A stretch of 64,000 nt of DNA from Nymphaea colorata (lineage: Eukaryota; Streptophyta; Magnoliopsida; Nymphaeales; Nymphaeaceae): contig NC_045139.1 of assembly GCF_008831285.2 (NCBI RefSeq), forward strand, positions 10,690,704 through 10,754,703, written 5' to 3'. The first letter of the stretch is position 1. Every line of letters begins with the position of its first letter. A program made the position numbers and the translations under genes. The notes beneath the pieces are model-generated. The model was not told where the DNA came from. It ran no database searches and was given only the letters and a program-made list of their open reading frames with translations. This document shows, piece after piece, positions 47,546-60,240 of this stretch.

Positions 47546-48205
47546 TGAAATTCATAAAGATCTCATGGTCTGCCTATAGAGCTTGTAAGTTGCAACCCTA
47601 TACTATTTGGGACTGAGTATCAAAAGGTGTTCTCTAACATACTTGTTTGCAATAAATACTCGTTCATGAGATTGAGATTGGATTTTGAAACTAGGCAGTG
47701 AGAATAGCAACGCATAATGTTTTGATATGCCGTTTAAGAACACCCTCTAAAATAAGTTTTAAGTGTTTTTAAGTCATCATATGAAATTATCTGATTAAAA
47801 GAGATGAAATTTTACAATGAGGTTGTCAAGATTATGCAGTTGGAATAATAATTACGGAACTCGATATAGAATCGTGATGATGTTTACACAAATAATATGG
47901 AATACCTTATAAACTATGAAAAATTCCTTTGAAGACGTAGAGGCATTTGGATTTAAATTGGCTCTGGTTTGTTATCTCGAGTAAGCATTTGACATGATTC
48001 TTGATTTGTGAACTAATACAGGGACAGTTAATGAAGCCAAGTTAGGTTGTAAAAATTGTTTATAGTGCTTTGCACAATTTTTTTTAGTTAGAATGATCCT
48101 CTTTTTTCAATTTAGCTGAAAGTTTATCACATCGTCGAGTGAAAAGCTTTGCTGGATATGGTGCCATTGCACATGGCACTACGCCCACCACACTAACGCC
48201 TCCTT

Positions 48206-48338
48206 GCAACCGCTCTCTCTTGGCTAGGGCTCCGCTCGGGTGTCGTCGCCGTTGGCCAACCCCTCCCTGGGAACTTTCTCGCAACCGCTCTCTCTCAACT
48301 AGGGCTCCGCTCGGGTGTCGTCGCCGTTGGCCAGCGAC
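48206..48338. repeat. 75-bp tandem duplication in LINE 5' UTR
   Basis: GCAACCGCTCTCTC plus AGGGCTCCGCTCGGGTGTCG and GTCGCCGTTGGCCA recur at 48206 and 48281, nearly unchanged. GC content is far above the surroundings. Confidence 0.85.
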
Positions 48339-48606
48339 CCCTCCCAGGCCGGCGGGAGGGTGGGGTAGCGTGTGAGGGAGGCAGCTCCTTCTTGCTCGTG
48401 ACAGGCTTTGGGCGTGAGGGCTCATGGAGTGCGAGACGGAAGGAGAGGCCGAGGAAGCAGAGAAACGCCCAAATTGGGAGGCGTGTGTAGATCAGACGGG
48501 CTCGTGTGGAGGGGATCCCAGCAAGAATGGCGGGGGATGAGAGGAGGCTATCCCAATAGGAATGGATTGTGAGACAGAGGAGACGGAGGCATGACTGAAC
48601 CTAAAA

Positions 48607-49470
48607 ATGGGCGCAGACAATGGGGCGCAAGAGGAAAGTAGATGGAAGGGCTCTTGGGCGAAGGTGGTGGACAGTCAGGAGAAGCCACACCTGGGTGAAA
48701 TGGAGGAAGTGCAAGTCAGCTTCGAGGGGGAAAACCCTGCTGTCAGATTCAATGCGGAAGCAATCAAGCATATAGAAGAGCCCTTCAAATTTGTTGTTAT
48801 CGTTGGTCTTTTTGGGGGTGGTGGGAGACTGGGAACGGATTACAGTTATGTTTTTTCATCCTTGAGAAAACAGTAGGGGAAGGTTAAGAACCCACGTTTC
48901 TCCATAGTGGGAAATGGAAGGTTTCTAATTAGAGTTGATATAGAAGCTGCAGAAGTAATTTAGAGAAGGGCATGGAGAGTGGGCGGGCGTACTCTAATCG
49001 CTAGCCGATGGCAGCCTGGTCAAGCGCTGAAGATTAATGTGGTGGAAACGGTTATGCTATGGGTTCAGCTACCCCAGCTACCGATTCACCTATGAAATGA
49101 ATACTGCTATAAGGGCGTAGCGAGGGCCATACGAGGAGAATATGTGGAGGAAGATAGCTGCTCGGGCAAATGGGAGAAGGTTGGTTTTGCAAGGGTGAAG
49201 CTTGAAGTGCCCATCAACTTCTTGCCAGTGCCGTGTGTCTCCCTGGATCTAGGGGACAGTCGACTGATCGTTTAAGAGGTGGTGTATGAGTCGAGGATTT
49301 CCTTTTGTGACTTGTGTGGTGACCTCACGCATACGAGGTCAACATGTAAGAAACTCACAGCGGGAGAGGCAACCCAGCTAACCCCTGGGCCAGGGTTAAA
49401 ATGGCCACAAAAGCTTGGAAGGGGCATCCCCGAAAGACTGGTCTCTCCTTTGCCAAACAGACCAGTTTAG
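48607..49470 (+). pseudogene. LINE ORF1 pseudogene (DUF4283 and CCHC knuckle)
   Basis: One frame without indels carries four internal stops: TAG 48874, TAG 48961, TGA 49093 and TAA 49273. It includes GNGRFLIRVDIEAAEV and GGRTLIASRWQPGQ (DUF4283-like), VQLPQLPIHL, and the knuckle CDLCGDLTHTRSTC (C-x2-C-x4-H-x4-C). By family knowledge this is the RNA-binding ORF1 protein of plant L1 LINEs. Decay by nonsense changes only, with the frame kept, suggests slow point mutation. Confidence 0.85.
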
Positions 49471-49962
49471 GTGATGAAATAGTAGGAATGAATAGAGGGA
49501 GCGAGAGGAGGTACGCACAATAACTACTCGACAAAAGGAGCAAACCAAGGGGAAAGGAAAGCAAGGCGACAATGGAGAAGGCGCAGCTAAGCACCAACCT
49601 ATGGAGCCGAATCCTCAAGGATCAGGTACTTCTTCCAAAACCTTATCTCCTAACCCTTTTAATGTTTTGGCAAACGATAAGAAGATGGACAACCTTACTT
49701 TTCCTCTCTCCTTTGAATCTGGTAATTCAGTGATGGAGCTGAACCATAGTGGGGTCGAGACTACAGGAACTAGAACCCAGGCTAAAGTGGTGAGAAGCAC
49801 CCGCATTAATGGGTACAAATAGAAGAAACAAAGCCTGCTACCCATTGACGCCTCTCCCCCAGTAGACAAGCCTAAGCTAGGGGAAGGAGAAAACGAATTG
49901 ATCAGGGTTGAACCAAAGAGAAGAAAAGAAAGATATGACTTAATTAAGGAGATAAGTGGTGG

Positions 49963-52935
49963 TTGGCCGGTTACTTCTCTTTTGCTAATGTGACGCAGAT
50001 TTTCCAGATAGTAGCTGTTTACATGCCAAACAACCCCATACTTCGTCGTAATAGCTTTATTGAGTTGGCATTTTTTCTTAATGCTCAAGACATTCCTACT
50101 TTGATCTATGGGGACTTTAATGTTATGCGCAATAGCCTCAACAAAACGGATAAGCCCCCGAATGCTCAAGCTTGTTCTGATTTTAACAGATTTATTCCAT
50201 CTTCCAATCTTAATGAGCTATGTGACAACCAAAGTAACTACACCTGGTCCAATAGACGCCAAGGTAATGATATAATCTTTTGCAAACTTGACTGGGGTTT
50301 AACTAATTTTACTTGGGAAAGACAGACAAACGTTGTTTGTGCTCTTTCAACGTCCCCCAGAGCCACTTTAGACCACAAGGTGATCATGGTGAAGATGGAC
50401 AACCCTCTTTAGCAGAATAGAAACACTAGACGGTTCAGAATCATAAAACCTTGGATGATGACTAGGGATGGCTGCCAGGTTATTAGTGAAGCATGAAGGG
50501 CCGAGGTGCAGGGGTGTCCCATGCTGCGGGTCCTTCGAAAACTTGAGGTGGTCAAGTGCGGTCTAATATCCTGGAACAAAAATTCTTTTGGGCGTATTAA
50601 GGACAACATAAAGTCACTTCAATGTCACCTCAGGCAAGCACAAGCTAATAGTGAGGCTGGGGATGGGTGGGCAACGAGGGAAGATGAATCCATCAAGAGA
50701 GAGCTGGAAAAGGCTTTACACTTGGAAGAGATCATGTGGAAGGAAAAGTCGAGAGTCAAGTGGTTGTTAGATGGGGACAAAAACACGTGATTCATTCAAA
50801 CTATTGCCAACAATAGATCTAGAAAGAACCGCATTGCTGATCTTGAGGTGGCTGGACAAACTCTCTCTTCTATCAATAGCGTTCTGGAAGCAGCTAGCAA
50901 CCATTTTGAATGTTTCCTTAATGAGGCTACAACTAATGGTGAAATCCCTAGTGATATCGGGCAAGGAGAATTTGTCTCTGCGGAAGAGAACGCCTCCCTC
51001 CTGCAACCAGTCACCTATGTGGAGGTCAAGGAAGCTGTTATGTCTCTAGACAAGGACAGTGCTCCGGGGCCTGATGGTTGTCCGTTTTTTTTTTTATCAA
51101 ATCATGTAGGAGGAGATTTGCCAGGATATTTGGAGAGTGGTGGACAATTTTTTCAAATTTGGGAAGTTGGTGCGTAGTTTGAACAAGACCTACTTGATGC
51201 TCATCCCTAAGAAAAGAGGAGGTTCTTGGATCGATGATTTTAGACCCATTGCCCTATGCAATAGTCTTTACAAGGTGATTGTTAAAGTAATGGTGCAGTG
51301 CATGAAGAACATCCTTCCTCGCTTGATCGGGATAACTCAAGGGGCTTTTGTCAAATCTAGGGTGATCCACGATCAGATTGCCATGGCCAATGAGTTGGTT
51401 CACCTTTTTGATAGTAGGAAAGAGGTCGTAGCCTATCTCAAACTCGATATCTCTAAAGCGTATGATAGAGTGTCTTGGAGATTCATGCAGAACAACCTCC
51501 TTTATCTAGGATTTCACCCATCCTGGGTGGAAAAAATCATGCTTTGTGTCTTCTCTGCCTCCTATACAGTGTTGATTAATGGTGATGTAGAGAGAAACTT
51601 CACAGCTGCGAGGGGTGTTAGGCAAGGCGATCTGATGTCCACCTACCTTTTCATACTTGTAATGGAAATGGCGGCCAGATATCTTAAGGGACAAATTATG
51701 AAGAGGGCCATTCTCCTACCATACTCAATTAGAGTTATTCCTGATGTTCACTGCTTAATGTTTGCTGATGATCTTCTCCTCTTTAGCGTTGCTATAGTTA
51801 AATCGATAACCAATATCAAGAGGGTCCTGAGCCAACTTGAAGAAAGAATAAGATTCATGATCAATAACTCTAAGTCTTTTCTTTTCACTTTCAACGTGGA
51901 GACTCCCCTTGAGCAAAGGTTAGCCAACCTTGGAGGCTGGCAGACAGTTAAGCTACCTTTGGATTACTTGGGTGTTCCTCTCTTTACGGGAAACTTAAAT
52001 TCAAACTTTTGCGCAGGTTTGAATGCTAAATTCTAGAAGAAGATGACACCTTGGAAAACCCAACTCCTATCCTATGCAGGACGTGCTTGTCTTATCACCC
52101 ATAACCTAAGCTCCATGGGTAACTTTTGGATGCAATCTTTCTCTCTCCCCAACGAAGTACTAAAGAAGCTGGAGCGATGCATGGTTGGATTCCTGTGGGC
52201 TGATACTGAGGTTAACCGGCACATCCACCAAATAGCCTGGAATTCTTTGTGCAAGCCCAAGGCAGAAGGTGGCATTGGTTTATGCCTTCTTGAGGAAGTG
52301 AATATTTCCCTCCTAGCGAGCAAACTTTGCTCTTCTTTTAATAATAACTCTCTTTTTGCACAATGGATAAGAGCTACATATCTCAAATCCAACAGTTTGT
52401 GGACTGTGCGTAAACCTTGGAGGGGATCTTGGGCTTGGAAAAGCTTATGAAAAGGTTGGAATAAGATAGCAAATTAGGTGAGGTGGAAGATTGGAGATGG
52501 TAATTCTGTTTTCTTCTGGTCCGACTGGTGGCATGACGAAATTCTAGTGAATTCAATTAGTGGAGAGGAGTATGGTGTCATAGTTGATCAATTGAAACTT
52601 TCTGTTGCCGAAGTTAGGAGTTTGGGTGAGGCTAGACTAGCACTGCCAAGCAAGGCATTAGTAGGTGTATCCAACTTGCTAATGAGACTGACAAACTTGT
52701 TAGTAGTGCTACTAAACTCAAGGATTTTTCCTCTAGATCGAGTTGGGATGCCATAAGACAGAATGGTAGTCAGGAAGGTTGGCGAAAGCGTATTTGGAAC
52801 AATCACATCCCAGCTAGAGCAAATTGGATCACCTACATCGCCAACCATATGAGACTGACCAGTCAAGACAGATTACAAAGACATGGAGTTCATTTGGCAA
52901 ACAGATGCCATTTATGCAAAAGAGAGGATGGCAGA
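49963..52935 (+). pseudogene. LINE ORF2 pseudogene (endonuclease, RT, zf-RVT)
   Basis: The visible endonuclease part starts late (VAVYMPNNPILRR, IYGDFNVMRN, LDHKVIMV); the N-terminal WNIRGL-type block is missing. RT follows with KDSAPGPDG, LNKTYLMLIPKK, DDFRPIALCN, LDISKAYDRVSW, ARGVRQGDLMSTYLF and the catalytic FADD (51761-51772). The tail has WKIGDGNSVFFWSDWW and a zf-RVT CHLCKRE. Stops interrupt near 50410, 50494, 50788, 52034, 52448 and 52475. Frameshifts occur near 51090-51140 (at a run of ten T) and 52690-52740. It cannot encode an active enzyme. Confidence 0.88.
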
Positions 52936-53264
52936 GACCAGATGTGTCAATATGGGGAAAGGAATGGCAGAGATGATGGTGGTTAATGCTTTCTTTTGTT
53001 TTCTAATATTGTTTCTGGTTTTAGCCTTTGCCTTTTTCATGAGCTTAAACGATGGTGGGAATTTTAGGCATTCTGGTGGCGGGTTTTTGGGGCAGCTGGG
53101 TTATGCTTACCTGGGCTTTGGGTTTTTTCCCTGTGATGTGGCTGTTTCACAGCTTTGTGTAAATTTTTTCTTTTGTCCTGTACATATCTTAATTTTTCTG
53201 TAATAAAAGGATATGAGCCTACCTCCCAGCAACTGTTTATTGGCACTGCATATGGCACTACACC

Positions 53265-56200
53265 TTGGAACTTGGTCAGATTGATTTTTGATGCTGAAAT
53301 TTTGTTCTAATCATAATGGGCATAGAGTTCATGGCAGGGATCTAAAGACTGGTACGTATGTCAAGGAGGCGTTTGGCGCAATTGATGGGTGGGTGCTAGT
53401 AGGCGACCAGTTTCTATTTCAACTCTCTGTACTGTAAAAGTGAAGTCATTGACATGCAAATTGAAGCATGGTATAAAGGTTACACCTAGAGACACCAAAA
53501 ACTGACTGTAGGGATGAGTGGATGGGGACTTTAGCCTTCAATGAGAAGATGGCTCTCCCTTGGAAAGACTAGTAATTATGATATTTAATGTGGAATCACA
53601 TAAGGCTTTCATATAAATCCTTAGCATTTTTGTACAATTGGAATGTTCTAAAGATTGTGTCGTTTTCTTACTATTTATATTGGAAAATGTGATGGACAAA
53701 TTTATTAGCTTATGAAGATGGTGTAGATTGATATTATCTTAAAGGGCATCATGTCTCCACTGATTGTGTGGTGTCATTAATTGCAGATAATAAAATGCTG
53801 TTATTTGTCACTGAAAGTGATAATTTTTTGCCATAACATTACCTAGATCTTTAAGGTCTGCTTAAGTTGGAGTATATTCATGAAACACATATTTAAATGT
53901 TTCATGAATCTATCACAATTTTTTGAGTAGGTATATGGAACAATAATATATTGTTACTGTTACCAAATGACCTCTTTATAAGTTTGGAAAACCTTTTTAT
54001 CAATCTCATGAAAAAACTAAAGAAATTACTATGATTTGGCGGTATGACTGCATTTTTAAATGGAAACCAAGGATGATTAGAAAGTTAAGCTTCTACTTAA
54101 CAGTTGAAATACATAAACAACTACATCCACCATAAAATCCTTTTTCATCCTCATCTTTCATGTTGAGTTCATCTCTTTCAAAATACTGATTTAAAATACT
54201 TTGAAAAAGAAGAATGAATTTATCAATTAACTCTAATAAGCAATCAGTTCAAGAAAAAAACAACATTTCTATTTAACCACAGCAAAGAACATTCAGGGTC
54301 TGTTTGGCAAATGAAACAATACTTAAATGTTACATGATTATGCTCCAAAAGTTAGGTCCAAAACTTTTGAAATAGGTTCACACAACAATTACAAGCTGTT
54401 GCATTTGTCGAACGGACCCTTACAGACCAAATAACTAAAGAGCCTGATCTTGGCAGAAATCTGAACTCTGGCTGATGCAAGCAAGTTTGATGTAGAGGAA
54501 TTTCAGTGCTGTTTGATGGGCAGAATAATTTCTTACTCTGAGTAAACTCAAAGATATTCTTGTCGTACTACACAACGAGACAACAAACATGACAACAATT
54601 TCGCTTGTCATACTACTTTTTGGCTTGATTAAAATGTAAGAAAACTTGTTAGGATTTAACAGGTTAGAATCTTTTCCCCTAAACTTTTGCGCCCTGAAAA
54701 AGTACATCCAGAAAAGATAAATCTATCTATCAAACAACCTTTCAACAAAAGACATTCTGAGGTTGCAATTGAGTCTGAGACTGGGAATTAAAGTCAGTTC
54801 AGTTGCTTTTGGACTGTAGCCTTTCTATTGAATTTTTTGGTACAATATCTCGATCCTGACCTTAATGCAGTGACAGAAACGCTTCTTCAAGGAATCCCAT
54901 TAGGTCGAGCATTTGGGCACCAACAACACCCAATGTTACATTTATCTCCTTATTCCCAACAGAAAAAGTTTTCGGTAATGCAGGTGAGCAGGAAGATTAA
55001 TCCCATCGCTGGGGGAGTTCAATTAGCCAAAATGAATTTATAGATTCACGGATTCCTAGTGTTTGAATTGGCACATTTGCATAAAAATGGCAGCAGGGTC
55101 TGCTTGGAAATTTTTTTGTCACAAATTGGAAGGAATTTTTTTTCCAAAAAAGAGAGCAGCAAAACCGATGCATGTGATAGACGACTAGCGACGTCCAAAG
55201 AGAGGATGACTGCACAAGAGACGAGAGAAAGTTACACTGTGTGCAGTGAAGGAAGGAAGAGCATTTTGATAATTTATTAAAAAGAAATGTCCTTCACAGA
55301 TTTTTTATTTTTTTCAATTTTAATTTTGTCTTTACAAAAAGTTTTCTTTTTCAATGTGAACTAAGGTTATTTTAGTCATTAACTATTCTGGCCCATGAAA
55401 AATCAATATGGCAGATATAACCAGGTTCGCGAGGAGACAGATAACTAGTTGGGAGGCCAATCTAGCATAGAGAAAGAACAAAAAAAGATGAAGATGAAGA
55501 TGCTGACCTTACAGAAGCAGGGAACCAAAAGTCAAGGATGAAGAAACAATCTTTTTACAGTAAACACCAAGGACACAATTTAATGAAACAACCAGACTCT
55601 GTCCAGAAGGACGGTGGACCCTCTTAGAGCGTCCATACTTCTGTGCCAGTACAGCGAGCCCACAACAATCTTTTTATGTGTGTGAGTTGCTGACTTAAAA
55701 AGAGGAAGCCCTGAAGGGCACAGCTCAAACAGGCAAAACTTAGGGTGCATTGTAAGGCATCTCTTTGGTTCCACTTGTGGGGAGGTATGTTTCTCTATTG
55801 TGAGAAGTGTCGATCCTGAAACACATAGAGATCTCGCTACTAGATACCAATACAGAGTGAAATTTAATCCTCCCACTCACCCGGATTTAAAAAACTAGGG
55901 AAAAAGAAGTTTGAAAAGAAAATTTACTTTCCGACTTCTCACAAGTTTCACAAGCATTCTCATTATTGCTGCTGCCAGTCTGTGTAACTATTTGAAGCTT
56001 TTTAATTAATACAGCAACTGCCAACAATCCAAGCAACTTTGTTTTCATCTTTATGCAAATTCCACCAAAGATTGGGCACCCAGCGCTCAATGGTAACGAA
56101 TAGAGTTCAAACAGGTTTCTAAGAAGGAAAGAAAGAAGAAAAGGTCCTGCTCATTAACGAGGAATTCTTGCACTCTGGAATACTCTTCTGCGAGCGAGAC

Positions 56201-56680
56201 GGAAGTCGAAGAAATTGACACAGTTTTAAACTCTTGAGGTTTTATCATGAGAGTTCCAGATGCCAACCTTTAAGGGGAGGAAATTCCAACGTTCTCAGAT
56301 CACTTGGTCTGAAAATAAATTTTCTGGTTTTTGGCGTTCTTCATATTCTTTTCTGTGAATGCCAGCAATTCGCCAAGATTTCTCCAATAAAAACCAAAAA
56401 AACTAAAACTACGACGTTCTCAGACTCTCCCTTGCCATGATTTTCTATGAATGAAATCTGTGGCTACCATCAAAGCTGACAAGAAGATAAAGAGCCACAA
56501 GTTAGCAATAAATTGATATTGAATTTAACTTCTACAACAGCACAATGACATCCGCTTTTTAATACCCAACAAAGAAGAGAAAAGGATTTATTGAGTTAAT
56601 CCCAGCTGCAACTCTATGATGGTAGCCCCAAGTCAAAAAAGCAAAAGCAGTGGCAGCAAATAGAACAGAGAAGGGGGTGA
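53265..56680. other. Spacer after LINE; no firm gene
   Basis: Mostly AT-rich unique-looking DNA with MITE traces carrying AGATTCATGAAAC-type words (53870-53980) and one well-bounded MITE at 54296. Short frames (54435-54707 -, 54828-55043 +, 55580-55876 -) show no domain. The last few hundred bases are probably the 3' UTR of the minus-strand Cys-rich gene. Confidence 0.5.
54296..54419. mobile_element. 124-bp Tourist-like MITE
   Basis: The termini GGGTCTGTTTGGCAAATG and TTTGTCGAACGGACCC are inverted repeats. The flanking triplets TCA and TTA differ at one base, near the TWA target typical of PIF/Harbinger MITEs. Related fragments with TTTGGCAA and ATGAAACA occur at 7000-7330, 20405-20560, 30320-30410, 39107-39250 and 59905-60070. 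Confidence 0.6.
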
Positions 56681-57469
56681 CTACAAATGGCATCCAAGGC
56701 AGTTACAGGTCTTGGGGACGAAAGAACAGAGGCCAAAGGGTCTGTTAGGCATGTTGCAGGCGATGGCGTAGCAGCAAGGTGTGAGCAAACAAAAGTGTCT
56801 TCCTCCAGTGCAGCATGTGCAGAGAGCACAAACCTGAAAATTTCCAAGTCTCCTCCTGCTCTCGTTGAAAACTGGCCTTATCTCTGCTCCTCCAACCGGC
56901 ACAAGATCTGCTGAAGATGCGTTGGAGTGGACCTTCGATCCATTGAGAAAGAAGAAAGTCAATTCTCGAGCAAAAAAAAAGAAAAGAAAAGAAATCACCA
57001 CTTTATCCAGCAGGAAGTGAAGATATTGTCATCACTTTATCATAGAACTGCATATTGAACACATCAAGGGATGCTGCTGCAAAACACGATTCTACTAATC
57101 GAAAAGCATTTTTCAATCATTGAGAAAGTTGAGTTTCAGAAAGAAGATGTTCCCTTCACTATGAAACAAAATCTGTCCCAAATAGTCACCATAAGACCAC
57201 AATTCCCAGAAAGTGCAGAAACAGGAACACCCACAAGAAGGAAAAAGGCAAAAGCGACATGTAGGACTATAGCCATCATGAAGCTCATCACTCTTTCCTG
57301 CCACTAGCTTGAATTTTGCATAAAATAGAGACAGACCCATTTTGAGAACAACAAACAAGAATGCCAGCAACCTCCGAAAGAAACTCACCAGGGAACAGCC
57401 TCCATGGTTAAAGACAGAAGCAGCAAGCAGCAGCAGCAGAAGGAGGTGTTTGAAGACTCGAATACCCAT
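56681..57469 (-). CDS. Small secreted cysteine-rich protein, two exons
   Basis: Exon 1 (57389-57469) gives MGIRVFKHLLLLLLLAAS, a clear signal peptide, and ends at a GTGAGT donor. Exon 2 (56681-56932) begins after an AAG acceptor behind a pyrimidine tract and joins in phase 0, for 110 residues. The mature part has a short variable stretch, then RRRLGNFQVCALCTCC, PCCYAIACNMPNRPFG and ends KTCNCLGCHL. The dense Cys pairs and the CNC-x2-C tail recall a plant-specific family of small secreted proteins of unknown function. The disulfide-rich fold and size suggest an apoplastic peptide, by inference only. The alternative acceptor at CTTCAG would break the frame. Confidence 0.8.
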
Positions 57470-57730
57470 GGCCTCAACTGCGGAAGCACCAACAGATGCA
57501 TAAAAGCATATAAGCTTTGCAGAAGAGCTGAAGTGAGAAAGTGAGAGTTCAAAAGTTGTGGGAACAACAAAGAATCGGGAGTGTATGATTGCGAGATATG
57601 GGGACTGATGTGTGGTCTTCCTTCCTTCCTTTTTTTTGTTGAATTTTCTATGAAACCATAGTTGAGAGCTTCTATAATTCATATCTGTGCACGAAAAGTT
57701 TGGAATTTCAAACCCATGCTTCAATCTTAC

Positions 57731-57750
57731 GGGGGGGGGGGGGGGGGGGG
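57731..57750. repeat. Homopolymer of 20 G
   Basis: Directly visible; may be an assembly-sensitive length. On the minus strand it is a C20 tract about 260 bases upstream of the Cys-rich gene's ATG. Confidence 0.9.
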
Positions 57751-58979
57751 AGAGGGATTGCTTGTTTAACAATGAGGGTAGAACTCAAACAATTTTGAGA
57801 TGGAATTATTTAATTATTAAATCATGCATATTGCAATTAGACTCCAGATCGTCAAATTTTAGTTTGGCCATATGTTTTTCATCAGTAACTTGTCTTTTTA
57901 CATAATGCTGCTGAATCACAAAGTTATAATAGTACCAAAATCATTAATCTGTTCTAAATCTTCACAATTGGCGTGGATAAAAAAATATATTGTCTCAAAC
58001 CGATTTCAACTTTTCGAATCATCTTGATTCTTGAAACTTTTAAGTTTTGTCATTTAAACTTGGTAGGAATGGCCCCATATTCAAAGTTAACTGGTGATCA
58101 CCGGGAGTAAGACTGGCTCCATTCATAACAATTAATACATGGAATCCGTCGATAATCTCAGTTCCCAAACAAGGACAGGGTGCCTAAACGAGAAGCTCTC
58201 AAATTTTCTTGCCAATTAAATCACTGTCACTGCATTGAATATATTTTTTTGCATTGCGGTCTTTAATTATTTGAAGTGTTGATTGTTGGTATTGATTTAT
58301 TTGTGTTTTCATGATTTAATGCACACTCCTCCCTAAACAGTGTTTCAAGCAGCTTTATGCATGTTTTCTGCTTGACGAATCATCTAAAAATTGAAACCAC
58401 TGTTCTTTTCTCTTTCAGTTGTAACTTTCAAGCCACTTGTTTCATCTTTCGAATCCAGCAACTTTGTATATATGTGTAGGTGAGAAAAGGCTTGGTTGCA
58501 ATTAAAAGCACATGAAATGTCATATGAATAGTAGCTGTGCGCCTCGCAAAAGTCATCAAGTCGACAGGAACTTATGAGTTCAAAAGCTAATATGGGATGT
58601 GAATGGTGAATGTCCTTTACTGAAAAATCAAATAAGGTGCCCTTTCCGAGTTGGTAGAGGACCTCAAAATTCTCTGTAGTACTTACTGGTCTACTAGCTT
58701 CTGCTCCTAACTGGTGGAAAATTTATAGCTTGGAATATTTCAAGAAAAGGAACAATCTATAAAACAGCAGAACTTTTCACATGGTTTAATTATGTGGAAC
58801 CATGTTCAATTGCTGCATGTCATTAATGACTAATCTCAAATGAGCACCCGTTTGTTACCATGTATGTAAGATTTGGCATGAGTTGATAGTAGGAATGCCA
58901 ACGCCTAAAGCTATTATTTGATATCTAATTCGAGTCTGAGTTCATGTGGCTGGACTTGAAAATTATGTCTCAAGGACTG

Positions 58980-59464
58980 GACAACCAGTCGGGCTCCACT
59001 CCAAGACTGCTCGTACAAACTCAACTCGAGCTCGACTCGTACTCATTCTTAAATTTATACTGAAAATGTCATGAGTCGTGTTTGAGTTGTAAGAACTCGA
59101 ATTGTTTAAACTCGTTTTGAGTTGACTAAATAATGTGTCATGAATGAGAGGTTTCTATTGCTAAGTTTCTCTTTAGGAGATATTTGGATGCAGAATATAT
59201 GCATTCTTTCTCTGGATTTTCTGTTAGATGGTCATTTATATTTGAGTTAATTAAAAAAATCAGTTAAACAAGTTAACGAGTTAAACAAGTTAAAAGACAC
59301 GATTGAGGCTAAATCAATAAAAAAAAGTTAAACGAGTTTAGAAAGTCAAGCTTGAGCACAACTTTATCTCATCGAGTCAAGCTCGAGCCTATTCTATGGA
59401 GCTCAACTCGAGTTTGAGGGAACCTCAAGCTCGAGCTTCGATTCGGTTCATGTGCAGCCCTAAT
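58980..59464. repeat. hAT-like TCGAGCT-rich element
   Basis: CTCGAGCTCGACTCG words, a middle very similar to 19140-19240 (GATATTTGGATGCAGAATAT) and a right end CATGTGCAGCCCTA. The left end is unclear. Confidence 0.55.
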
Positions 59465-60081
59465 CTCAAGTAATTAGATGCTGATATAGTTTTCAGGTTT
59501 TTCTTATTTAATATGATAGATGTCTGATTTTATTTTTAAAATTCCTCAATTGGTAACATTGTCAGACTGTTTTAGAGAAGCGGCAATCTTGGAATCAGTT
59601 TTCAAAGATGTCTTCAAATGGGAGCATCTTCCATCTTTCAAAAATTTAATTTTTTCAACGGCCTAAGTTAGGGTTTATCAAACCCCTACCTGCAGATTTC
59701 AACTGCAATCCCTCGTACATGTTTTCAGTAATTCTGCTTATGGCCTCTAATCGGGGGACTTATGTTTGGACGTGCAAACCAGTTTGGCCAACTCCTTCGC
59801 TATACAGCTACATGTTTTTTTATGTACAAAATTGATTTTTAATGGTTGGGACTGATTGATGGCGTCACTTGGCACATTATTTTTTATTCATGTTTCTTTA
59901 ACTGTCGTTTGGTAAATGGATCACTTTGTGAGTGTTCGATGAATCTATGGTAAAGATTTGTGGAGATTCATAACGACCTAGTTTTCTCAAAGAATGTTTT
60001 AATTGTCAAACAACCCTTTAGAGATTGTTTGGTTAATGAAACATTACATATTATGAACAGATTCATGAAATAGTAAGTAGG

Positions 60082-60240
60082 GGTGAACGAGCTGAGCAAG
60101 TCGAACTCGTTAAAGCTCGGCTTGAGTCAAAGCCAGCTTGTTTGCTAGAGGAATGGAGCTGGAACTTGGCTCATTTGTATTATCGAGTTGAGCTTTGAGT
60201 TTCTTCAACCCAACTTGTGTAACTCGACTCTGCTCGAATA
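60082..60240. repeat. hAT-like element, 3'-truncated
   Basis: Left end TAGGGGTGAACGAGCTGAGC followed by CTCGGCTTGAG words; no matching right end before 60300. Confidence 0.45.

Larger units (their letters stand above)
42968..48162. other. Downstream part of SSB locus and spacer; no firm gene
   Basis: The SSB 3' exon and UTR should begin here. Weak acceptor candidates in the right phase occur at about 43292 (after AACAG), 43806 (after TCTAG), 45785 (after TTTGCAG) and 45819 (after CTTTTAG), none followed by a recognisable SSB C-terminus. A minus-strand frame of 178 codons lies at 46330-46866 and a plus-strand frame of about 64 codons overlaps it; neither shows a domain. A SINE-like copy is at 47345-47545. 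Confidence 0.45.
48187..53241 (+). mobile_element. Dead L1-type LINE retrotransposon
   Basis: About 5 kb holding an ORF1 with DUF4283-like and CCHC zinc-knuckle parts, and an ORF2 with endonuclease, reverse transcriptase and C-terminal zf-RVT in normal order. It is interrupted by many stops and at least two frameshifts. An imperfect direct repeat borders it: 48163-48185 and 53242-53264 match at 19 of 23 bases around GCATATGGCACTAC, consistent with an aged target duplication. The 5' end is GC-rich with a 75-bp tandem duplication, and a TAATAAAAGG sits near the 3' end without a long poly(A). Confidence 0.88.

Noticed and set aside
57113-57772. 219-codon minus-strand frame
   Set aside because: Only residues from the ATG at 57469 to the GTGAGT donor are exon; the rest is 5' UTR and intron read-through.
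58830-59472. ATCTCAA direct repeat (58833 and after 59464) as target duplication of the 58980 element
   Set aside because: The sequence after the left copy does not resemble the expected TAGGGCTGCAC terminus, so the match is probably chance.
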